Shown here piece by piece: positions 24,170-31,024 of a DNA stretch of 64,000 bases; position 1 is the first letter of the stretch, and each line of letters opens with the position of its first letter. A program made the position numbers and the translations under genes. This DNA comes from Laceyella putida (GTDB taxonomy: Bacteria > Bacillota > Bacilli > Thermoactinomycetales > Thermoactinomycetaceae). The notes under the pieces were generated by a model. The model searched no databases. It had not been told where the DNA came from and was given only the letters and a program-made list of their open reading frames with translations. The stretch lies in the NCBI RefSeq assembly GCF_042665195.1, contig NZ_JBHTBW010000004.1:15245-79244 (forward strand), given 5' to 3'.

Positions 24170-26001
24170 AGAACATGTCATTGCCATGGTTGAATGAAGC
24201 TTTGCAATCCGCTCATGCCACCCAGGTTCGTCGCCGCATTTTTCGGCAGTTGGTGGAGTCGTTAATCTACGAGAAAGTGATTCCTTGCCGGAGCGAACCG
24301 GTGCAGGGACATGAGCGCTTATATGTGATTGAGACGAAACAAGAAGACGGACAGGCGGTGACCTATCGTTTTCGGGGAGAACAAACGAAAACGTTCGGGC
24401 GCCTCCGCATGACATCCGAAACGGTGATGCGCGAGTGCGGCGGCGTGGAGGAAGAAGCGGATTCTTTGCGCCAATTCCTGCTTGATGCGCGCGCGGTCTT
24501 GAATGTGGATGCTCACAAACTGGTTCAGTTCATCCGCGAATTGGAACAAACCTGGTTGAAAGACAGTGTGGCCCAATTTGTGAGGCATCAGGACAAGCGG
24601 GAATTGAAAGGGGCGGATTATAACCAATTGGAACACCGCGTCATGGATGGGCATCCTTATCATCCGTCTTACAAGTCAAGAGTGGGCTTTGACCTCGATG
24701 AAAACTATCGGTACGGTCCTGAGTTCGCGCAGAGTATTCGTTTGGTCTGGTTGGGCGTGAGCCGCCAAGCCTCTGTGCTTTCGTTTGGGCGAAAAGACCC
24801 GGATCAGTTCATCAAAGAGCAATTGGGGGAAGAGCGTTGGGCTGAGTTTGCGGCGCGGATTCGCTCTCAAGGCAAGAAGCCTGAAGAGGTTGTCATGGTG
24901 CCGGTGCATCCATGGCAATGGAAGAAGCACATCCTGCCGCATCTCCAGGATCATGTGGCGCGGGGTTCCATCCTTTATCTTGGCGAATCGGCAGATGAAT
25001 ACGGAGCGCAACAATCCATCCGCACCTTGGCCAACCGGACCCATCCGGAGAAGCCCTATGTCAAACTGGCGCTTAGTATTGTGAACACTTCAACCGGGCG
25101 CATTTTGGCCCCCCATACGGTTCAGAACGCCGCCCCAATCTCCGACTGGCTGGAAACGCTCGTCCGGGAGGATGCGTATTTGCGGGATGACCACCGCTTG
25201 ATCCTGCTGAAAGAAGTGGCGGGCCTCGCGTATCACCCGCAGGGGCCGGAGTTGCTGCAGGCGGATACCTATGGCGTGATTGGTTGCATTTGGCGGGAGA
25301 GCTTGGAAACCAAGCTTCTTCAAGATGAGCAGGCGATTCCATTCAATGCCTTGACGGCGGTGGATGTGGATGGAAAACCGTTTATCGACGCTTTCATTCA
25401 GCAGGCGGGGCTGGAAAACTGGGTGCGCAAGTTGCTCCGCACCAGTGTGTTGCCGCTGATCCATCTTTTGTATGCCCATGGGATTGCCATGGAGTCCCAT
25501 GCCCAGAACATGGTGTTGGTTTTGCGGGACAACCTTCCCGAACGGTTGGCGTTGAAGGATTTTCATGATGGCCTTCGTTTTTCGCGCCAGCATTTGACGA
25601 AGCCCGAGCTTTGTCCCGCCCTTAAGGGAACGCCGGAATACCATGCGCGGGTCAACCGCAACTCCTTCATTGAAACGGATGATGTGCTTCAGGTCCGCGA
25701 TTTCATGCTGGATGCCTTTTTCTTTATCAACTTGGGTGAACTGGCCCTCTTCCTGGCCAAGCATTATGCGGTGAAGGAGGAGACTTTCTGGGGATGGATT
25801 CACGAGGCCATTCAAGCCTATATGGCCCAATTCCCTGATCAGGAGGAACGATACCGTTTGTTTGACCTTTATACGAAAGAGATCGAAGTGGAGCAGTTGA
25901 CCAAAAGAAGGCTCTACCCCGATACCGAACTGCGCGTTCATGCGGTGCCCAACCCGCTGGCCCGCATTCGCCAACAGGAGGAAAACCATGTTGTCCATTA
26001 A
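24166..26001 (+). CDS. sbnF: SbnF: NIS siderophore synthetase (IucA/IucC family)
   Basis: 611 aa from ATG 24166, overlapping sbnE by four bases. SbnF adds L-2,3-diaminopropionate to the SbnH-decarboxylated intermediate in the S. aureus pathway. Signatures are DGHPYHPSYKSRVGF near residue 163, VHPWQWKKHILPHLQ near 247, ESHAQNMVLVLRD near 444 and KDFHDGLRFSRQHL near 464. Three NIS paralogues in one operon in the order C-(D)-E-F is the hallmark of staphyloferrin B loci. Confidence 0.92.
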   Translation: MKNMSLPWLNEALQSAHATQVRRRIFRQLVESLIYEKVIPCRSEPVQGHERLYVIETKQEDGQAVTYRFRGEQTKTFGRLRMTSETVMRECGGVEEEADSLRQFLLDARAVLNVDAHKLVQFIRELEQTWLKDSVAQFVRHQDKRELKGADYNQLEHRVMDGHPYHPSYKSRVGFDLDENYRYGPEFAQSIRLVWLGVSRQASVLSFGRKDPDQFIKEQLGEERWAEFAARIRSQGKKPEEVVMVPVHPWQWKKHILPHLQDHVARGSILYLGESADEYGAQQSIRTLANRTHPEKPYVKLALSIVNTSTGRILAPHTVQNAAPISDWLETLVREDAYLRDDHRLILLKEVAGLAYHPQGPELLQADTYGVIGCIWRESLETKLLQDEQAIPFNALTAVDVDGKPFIDAFIQQAGLENWVRKLLRTSVLPLIHLLYAHGIAMESHAQNMVLVLRDNLPERLALKDFHDGLRFSRQHLTKPELCPALKGTPEYHARVNRNSFIETDDVLQVRDFMLDAFFFINLGELALFLAKHYAVKEETFWGWIHEAIQAYMAQFPDQEERYRLFDLYTKEIEVEQLTKRRLYPDTELRVHAVPNPLARIRQQEENHVVH

Positions 26002-26776
26002 TCGCACCAAACGGAAGATCGAGCGAGGAGAGCCGGTGTACGGCTTGTTCTGTTCCAATCCTTCTCCGCTGACGGTGGAGATGATCGCATCGGCTGGGTA
26101 TGATTTTGTGATTATCGATATGGAGCACACCATGACCAATCCGGAGACCATACAACATATGATCCGCGCGGCGGAGGTGTTTCAGCTCACTCCCCTGGTG
26201 CGTGTTCCCGAACATTCGCCCGGCACCATCTTGCAAGTGCTTGATGCGGGTGCCCAGGGGGTGGTTATTCCCCATGTCAGAAGCAAAGCGGAGTTGGAGC
26301 AGGCTTTAAACGCTTGTTTCTATGCGCCCAAAGGCAAACGCAGTTTAAATGGAGGAAGAAACGCCCGCTTTGGCGCGGACGATCTTCTTCAGGTCATGGA
26401 GCGGGCCAATCGGGAAGTGATGTGCATCCCCATGATCGAAGACAAGGAAGCGATGGAGAAGTTGGACGAAATCTTGGCAACCGAGGGCATTGACTTTGTG
26501 TTGGAGGGGGCCGCCGACCTGTCAGGTTCCTACGGGGTGCCTTGGCAAACCCAGCATCCGCGGGTCAGACAAGCGCTGTTGACCTTGCATGAACAGGCCG
26601 TCTCCCATGGCGTCCCATATGGGGCGATCCCGCGAAACAAAGAGGCGATGCAAGCTTGGTGGGATAAGGGTGTGCGCATCTTTGTCGTGGGTGATGACCG
26701 CGGAATTTGTTATCGGGCAATGAAATCGCATCTGGGTGAATATGTCAATCAAGTGCAGGTGGAAAACCATGAGTAA
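25988..26776 (+). CDS. sbnG: SbnG: siderophore-pathway citrate synthase
   Basis: 262 aa, of the HpcH/HpaI aldolase (class II) fold. SbnG makes citrate from oxaloacetate and acetyl-CoA independently of the TCA enzyme, so that staphyloferrin B can be built in low iron. Visible family features are FVIIDMEHTM near residue 40, LVRVPEHSPGTILQVLDAG near 72-90, GVVIPHVRS near 95, and the metal-ligand region CIPMIEDKEAM near 142. ATG 25988 has AGGAGG before it and overlaps the end of sbnF. Confidence 0.92.
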   Translation: MLSINRTKRKIERGEPVYGLFCSNPSPLTVEMIASAGYDFVIIDMEHTMTNPETIQHMIRAAEVFQLTPLVRVPEHSPGTILQVLDAGAQGVVIPHVRSKAELEQALNACFYAPKGKRSLNGGRNARFGADDLLQVMERANREVMCIPMIEDKEAMEKLDEILATEGIDFVLEGAADLSGSYGVPWQTQHPRVRQALLTLHEQAVSHGVPYGAIPRNKEAMQAWWDKGVRIFVVGDDRGICYRAMKSHLGEYVNQVQVENHE

Positions 26777-28013
26777 GGTTGAAGAGATCCTTATGCAGTT
26801 AAAACAAGCAAGCGACCAACCCCTATGCGCCTATGTTTACGATTTGGACCATTTGCATGCGCACGTGAGCGGGGTGGTGTCACAGCTTCCGGAACGGTGT
26901 GAGATGTATTATGCCATGAAAGCCAATTCCGAACGGCCCATTTTGGAGGAATTGGCCCCTCTGGTCCAAGGGTTTGAAGTGGCTTCGGTGGGGGAAGTGA
27001 AAAAGGCGCGGGAAGTGGACCGACGGATTCCGGTGATATTCGGCGGTCCGGGAAAAACGGATGAGGAGCTGATGGAGGCGATCCGGTCCCAAGTGGAGCT
27101 GATCCATGTGGAGAGCATCCATGAACTTCGGCGCTTGGAATATCTGGCGAGCCAAGTGAAGGCGATCGTGCCCGTTTTGCTCAGGATCAACCTGGCGGGG
27201 CCCTTTCCGGAAGCCGCCACGTTGCATATGGCTGGACGCCCCACCCAATTCGGCATCAATGAGCGTGAATTGGCGGTCGTGATGGCCCAATTGGCACTGT
27301 GCCGGTATGTCCGGCTGGAGGGATTTCACTTCCACTCCCTCTCCAATCACTTGCATGCGCCCAATCACATTGCGCTCTTGAGAATGTATGTGCAAAAGGC
27401 GAAACAGTGGGTGGAAGAGTATCAGTTAGAGATATCGAGACTGAACGTGGGTGGAGGCATTGGGGTGAACTATCAAGCGCTTCAGGAGCAATTTGACTGG
27501 CCGGTGTTCGTCTCATTGCTAAGGGACTTCATGGAAGGTGAAGTGCCGGAAAATTGGAAGTTGATGTTTGAATGCGGACGTTATCTGACGGCTTCTTGCG
27601 GCTATTATGTGACCGAAGTGCTGGACTTGAAAGAAAACCATGGGGAACGCTATGCTGTTGTTCGCGGGGGAACCCATCACTTCCGCCTTCCGTCATCTTG
27701 GCAACATAACCATCCGTTTGAGATCATGCCTCTGGATGAGTGGAAGTACCCTTTTGCCAGAACGACATGGGAAGGAGTGGCCGTGACGGTCGTTGGCCAA
27801 CTGTGCACGCCGAAAGATGTGATGGCCAGACAAGTGCCGGTGGATCGGATTCGCATTGGGGATCTGATCATTTTCCAATATACCGGGGCCTATAGTTGGT
27901 CGATTTCCCATCATGATTTTCTCAGTCATCCCCATCCCGACCACATTTGGTTGCGTTCGGCCACAAACAAGTGGAGCCTGACGGGAAAGGTGGAGAAAGA
28001 ATGGACGTATTAG
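26769..28013 (+). CDS. sbnH: SbnH: PLP-dependent decarboxylase
   Basis: 414 aa, of the fold-III (alanine-racemase-like) decarboxylase family that includes diaminopimelate and ornithine decarboxylases. In S. aureus SbnH decarboxylates the citryl-diaminopropionate intermediate. The PLP lysine is in MYYAMKANSERPILEEL near residue 47, the glycine-rich PLP phosphate loop is LNVGGGIGVNY near 230, and the active-site motif is LMFECGRYLTASCGYYV near 270. ATG 26769 overlaps sbnG by eight bases. Confidence 0.92.
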   Translation: MSKVEEILMQLKQASDQPLCAYVYDLDHLHAHVSGVVSQLPERCEMYYAMKANSERPILEELAPLVQGFEVASVGEVKKAREVDRRIPVIFGGPGKTDEELMEAIRSQVELIHVESIHELRRLEYLASQVKAIVPVLLRINLAGPFPEAATLHMAGRPTQFGINERELAVVMAQLALCRYVRLEGFHFHSLSNHLHAPNHIALLRMYVQKAKQWVEEYQLEISRLNVGGGIGVNYQALQEQFDWPVFVSLLRDFMEGEVPENWKLMFECGRYLTASCGYYVTEVLDLKENHGERYAVVRGGTHHFRLPSSWQHNHPFEIMPLDEWKYPFARTTWEGVAVTVVGQLCTPKDVMARQVPVDRIRIGDLIIFQYTGAYSWSISHHDFLSHPHPDHIWLRSATNKWSLTGKVEKEWTY

Positions 28014-28870
28014 CCGCATTGCGTCGCATCCCCGTTCACGATTTGCGCTTGCACGAGGCACATGAACCGGGCCGATTGCGGAAAACATGCGATAGCATCC
28101 TTAGAGAGAACATGTTGCGCCATCCCATTCTGGCCACCCCGATGGATGAGGGATATTTGGTTTTGGATGGGGCGCACCGCTTAGAGTCCTTGCGCAATTT
28201 GGGATGCGATTATGCACCTGTCCAAATGATTGGGCGCGATCAACTGGCCCTTTCCGCCTGGGATCATCTGGTTCCGGATGGAGACTGGCTGGATGAGTGG
28301 ATAACGGAGGCCGCGGTGAATTGTGTCCCGCTTACAGAGGGAGGATCTCTCAATGGAGAGGTTCTGGTCACCCTGATTCGCCATAACCAGCCCTATGCCA
28401 TCTTGTTAAAAGAGGAAGGGGACTTGAAAGGGAAACGTTTATCCCTGTGGCGGCAACTGGTCGAAACCTACAGCCGTCGGTTCAAGGTGATCCGGCTATC
28501 CCAGCCGACCGGGATGCATGACGATGTGAACAGGGTGTGCATCCAACATGTGATCTGCGACTTGGATGAAGTGATGGAAACAGTGAAGCGAGGAGAGGTT
28601 CTTCCTGCCGGAGTCACCCGCTTCTTGGTTGAAGGCCGCTTGTTAAACTTATGCATCCCGCTGCAGCTCCTGGTTGATCATCCGTTAGCGGAGAGGGAGT
28701 GGCAACGGTCCCTGGCTCATTGGCGGTCGCATTTGCGTTCCTATACGGAAAAGGTTTATCTCTGTGAAGCTTCATCGGATGCACTGATGAAGAGGATGGA
28801 AAAAGGGCTTGACAACCATCGATATCGGGAGACGTCCACGGGTTCCCATCCCATCCTCTCCGCCAAATGA
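28001..28870 (+). CDS. sbnI: SbnI: ParB/Srx-fold regulator and free-serine kinase
   Basis: 289 aa (about 254 in S. aureus, so slightly longer here). In S. aureus SbnI makes O-phosphoserine for SbnA and acts as a heme-responsive activator of sbn transcription. The N-terminal ParB-like part contains RENMLRHPILATPMDEGYLV and the nucleotide-binding motif LDGAHRLESLRNLG near residue 52. ATG 28001 follows AAAGGTGGAG and overlaps sbnH by 13 bases. It is the last gene of the operon. Confidence 0.9.
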   Translation: MDVLAALRRIPVHDLRLHEAHEPGRLRKTCDSILRENMLRHPILATPMDEGYLVLDGAHRLESLRNLGCDYAPVQMIGRDQLALSAWDHLVPDGDWLDEWITEAAVNCVPLTEGGSLNGEVLVTLIRHNQPYAILLKEEGDLKGKRLSLWRQLVETYSRRFKVIRLSQPTGMHDDVNRVCIQHVICDLDEVMETVKRGEVLPAGVTRFLVEGRLLNLCIPLQLLVDHPLAEREWQRSLAHWRSHLRSYTEKVYLCEASSDALMKRMEKGLDNHRYRETSTGSHPILSAK

Positions 28871-28934
28871 AGAAAAGCCGTTCTACCGAGGATGGAACGG
28901 CTGAGAATGTTGACAAACCAACTCGCTAAAAAAA

Positions 28935-28978
28935 GCTCCTACTATGTATTCTCATACAAAGTAGGAGCCTTATTTTTC
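28935..28978. terminator. Bidirectional terminator between sbnI and clpP
   Basis: Arms GCTCCTACT (28935-28943) and AGTAGGAGC (28960-28968), with A7 on one side and TTATTTTT on the other, so it can stop both the sbn operon and the converging clpP transcript. A second, T-less hairpin AGCCGTTC / GAACGGCT lies at 28876-28902. Confidence 0.85.
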
Positions 28979-29026
28979 TGTTAACTTGTCATTTTAGCCT
29001 CGATTTGCATGTCCCGCTTTTTCTCC

Positions 29027-29623
29027 TTAGGTTTGTTTCAAATCGCCTGGCTGAATCACTTTGTCAATGATTCCATACCGCAATGCTTCCTCTGCTGTCA
29101 TGTAGTTATCCCGGTCTGTATCCCGTTCGATTTCCTCGATTGACTTACCACAGCGTTCCGCATAGATTCCATTTAATACACGGCGAAGCCGTAATATGTT
29201 TTTGGCCCGTATTTCAATATCGGTTGCTTGCCCTTGAATCTGTTGCGCCCAAGGTTGGTGAATCAAAATCTCCGTGTGGGGTAAAGCCATGCGTTTTCCA
29301 GGGCTGCCACCGATTAATAAAGTGGCTCCCATCGATGCGGCCAATCCAATGGCGATGGTGGATACATCCGGTTTGATATGCTGCATGGTATCAAAGATGG
29401 CGAGTCCGGCTGTGACAGATCCACCGGGGGAATTGATGTACATATGAATGTCTTTTTCCGGATCCTCAGCAGAGAGAAACAACAACTGGGCAATCACGGA
29501 ATTGGCTACTTGATCATCGATGGCAGAACCTATAAAAATAATCCGATCTTTTAACATCCGTGAGTAAATATCATAAGATCGCTCACCCAACCGCGTTTGT
29601 TCAACAACATAGGGGATTTGCAT
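29027..29623 (-). CDS. ClpP-family serine protease, paralogue in a regulatory module
   Basis: 198 aa, of the full ClpP fold. The catalytic Ser97 lies in GLAASMGATLL, His122 in LIHQPWAQQ, and the catalytic Asp in RDTDRDNYM (about 170-172). The oxyanion loop is INSPGGSVTAG. The stretch after the Ser (LLIGGSPGKRMALPHTEILI) departs from the housekeeping ClpP (LLAAG-KGKRYALPNSEVMI), which suggests a second ClpP. The ribosome site GAGG precedes the ATG at 29623. It follows a regulator and a small unknown on the same strand, so it may be an inducible, specialised protease. No Clp ATPase is adjacent. Confidence 0.9.
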   Translation of the reverse strand: MQIPYVVEQTRLGERSYDIYSRMLKDRIIFIGSAIDDQVANSVIAQLLFLSAEDPEKDIHMYINSPGGSVTAGLAIFDTMQHIKPDVSTIAIGLAASMGATLLIGGSPGKRMALPHTEILIHQPWAQQIQGQATDIEIRAKNILRLRRVLNGIYAERCGKSIEEIERDTDRDNYMTAEEALRYGIIDKVIQPGDLKQT

Positions 29624-29754
29624 GTCTTTTCCTCACTTTCTGGAGGGGATGGTTTTGTGTGATACAAAAGGTTCACATCAAGAAAAACACCAGCTTGTTT
29701 CTTGCCGTCTTTACAAATGGAAGGCGGGTAACGACTGTGTTTTTGCAATGGCTT

Positions 29755-30009
29755 CTATGCGGCTGCTTGCATCGTATTGAAAGACACGGAACCTTTCACG
29801 CCTCCAAATCCGGAAGAAACGATACGTATGTTGACAACAGATTCCTCTTGCTGGATGGTTCTCTCTTGGTAAGTGGCTTCTTTTTGCACTGGAAAGGGGA
29901 TGACATTTGGTTCCCGCGAATCAGTCGATGCAGGACTTTCCCAAATCACAGTCGCTTCGATTTTTTCCTCCGCCTGTTGCGAAGTTTTTTTATCCTGCGC
30001 TTTAACCAT
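29755..30009 (-). CDS. 84-aa protein between the HTH regulator and ClpP
   Basis: ATG 30009 is preceded by AAGGAG at good spacing and overlaps the end of the regulator gene by eight bases, so the two are translationally coupled. The sequence is hydrophilic (MVKAQDKKTSQQAEEKIEAT...), has a proline-rich middle (EPNVIPFPVQ), and ends in a G/S/V-rich, possibly beta region (VVNIRIVSSGFGGVKGSV). There is no Cys, signal or membrane helix. I do not recognise it; a ClpP substrate, adaptor or antagonist is one guess from position only. Confidence 0.65.
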   Translation of the reverse strand: MVKAQDKKTSQQAEEKIEATVIWESPASTDSREPNVIPFPVQKEATYQERTIQQEESVVNIRIVSSGFGGVKGSVSFNTMQAAA

Positions 30010-30604
30010 CTTCATCACTCCTTGAGACAAGGTCCGGGTACACAGCTAACAATACTTGATACGGATGGGTCCCTGACGCTTTGGATTGGTATTTGCCGAT
30101 CAATTGTTTGACCAGCTCCACATAATCTTGCACAAACTGTTGACGTTGTTCTTCGTCTTGTAAATTCACTTTCATTTGTAGAGAGGCACTGGGGATGATT
30201 TCATCTTGATCAGAACGTTCCATTAAGAGCAAGGCGTCTTTTTTGATGCGTTCCGATGTATGGATTAAATGAAGAAGCGATCCTTGATCTTTGATTTTTT
30301 GAATGGTTTTTTCTCCGATAGATAAGGACTCCGCCAATAAAAAGGTGCGAGCCACACTTTGATAGAGCACTTCTACCAAGTTACGCACTTGTCGGGTTCC
30401 CGCTCTTTGAACCAATCCGACTTTTTCCAACGTCTTTAAATGATAGTTAATGCGTTGAGGTGTTTCGTGAAGTTGCTTGGCAACCTCTGTTGCCGAGGCT
30501 GGTTCTTTTAAATGAGCTAGGATTTCCGCTCGTAAAGGGTTCATCAGGGCAGATGCTTGTTCAGGCAATTCAACCAAATAAGTTTCCTGTATTTGTTGTT
30601 TCAA
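30002..30604 (-). CDS. ArsR-like winged-helix regulator (HTH_20 type)
   Basis: 200 aa. The N-terminal winged helix (about residues 17-90) shows NPLRAEILAHLKEPASATEV and AKQLHETPQRINYHLKTLEK, then a wing LVQRAGTRQVRNLVEVLYQS. The rest is mostly helical with no metal-binding Cys pair, so a protein or small-molecule signal is more likely than a metal. Two TTACGTAA palindromes lie directly before its start, which suggests autoregulation. It is the first gene of a three-gene minus-strand module. Confidence 0.85.
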   Translation of the reverse strand: MKQQIQETYLVELPEQASALMNPLRAEILAHLKEPASATEVAKQLHETPQRINYHLKTLEKVGLVQRAGTRQVRNLVEVLYQSVARTFLLAESLSIGEKTIQKIKDQGSLLHLIHTSERIKKDALLLMERSDQDEIIPSASLQMKVNLQDEEQRQQFVQDYVELVKQLIGKYQSKASGTHPYQVLLAVYPDLVSRSDEDG

Positions 30605-30630
30605 ATGATCACCAACTCAAAATATTTGTA

Positions 30631-30656
30631 TTACGTAAAAATACTTTATTACGTAA
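30631..30656. promoter_or_regulatory. Twin TTACGTAA palindromes
   Basis: Two identical 8-base palindromes at 30631-30638 and 30649-30656, 18 bases apart, lie 27-52 bases upstream of the regulator start. This is a plausible pair of half-operators for the dimeric winged-helix protein. Confidence 0.6.
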
Positions 30657-30763
30657 TTGCGATTTTGTCAATAACTTCAGAAACAAATTTGTCATTCTGT
30701 TTCGAAAATATTGTTTTTGGCCATATCGAAGATGACTTCCAATTAACTTGTTGATGCAACGAT

Positions 30764-30815
30764 ATTGACTATGTGATCAATGGTGTTATAACGATGATGT
30801 TGACCATATGGTCAA
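30764..30815 (+). promoter_or_regulatory. TetR-type tandem operators with overlapping promoter
   Basis: Site 1 (30765-30780) is TTGACTATGTGATCAA and site 2 (30800-30815) is the perfect palindrome TTGACCATATGGTCAA. TTGACT (30765-30770) and TATAAC (30787-30792), 16 bases apart, form a promoter inside them. The likely target is the PEP-synthase-like gene at 31025, now separated from it by a MITE. No tetR gene lies in the neighbourhood. Confidence 0.6.
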
Positions 30816-30828
30816 TCAGTTTGTCGAC

Positions 30829-30917
30829 TAGGTCGTGTCTGGTAACTATGTCGGCGGCTCGGAAAAGGTTTTTCCGCCTTCTCCCAATGGTCAACTTGAT
30901 TTCCAAGACACGCCCTA
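30829..30917. mobile_element. Second, shorter MITE copy (89 bp)
   Basis: The ends are TAGGTCGTGTCTG and CAAGACACGCCCTA, with one or two mismatches relative to each other, and TA at both edges. The inner part matches the right half of the element at 5507-5640. The left half has an internal deletion of about 45 bases. It lies between the TetR-type promoter and the gene at 31025. Confidence 0.75.
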
Positions 30918-31024
30918 GTTGCTGAGAGAGAGGGCCAACATGATGTAATGAATAGAAGGATTGCTTTAATGAGAATTTGCCTAAGGCGTGGCCGATGTTA
31001 AATGAGAGAAAGGAGTCATTTCAG

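Noticed and set aside
17190..28870. Petrobactin or aerobactin cluster
   Set aside because: There is no dihydroxybenzoate (asb) or lysine hydroxylase gene. The presence of sbnA/B/G/H/I homologues fits staphyloferrin B instead.
28872..28902. Hairpin AGCCGTTC/GAACGGCT as the main sbn terminator
   Set aside because: No T-tract follows; the next hairpin at 28935 has proper A/T tails.
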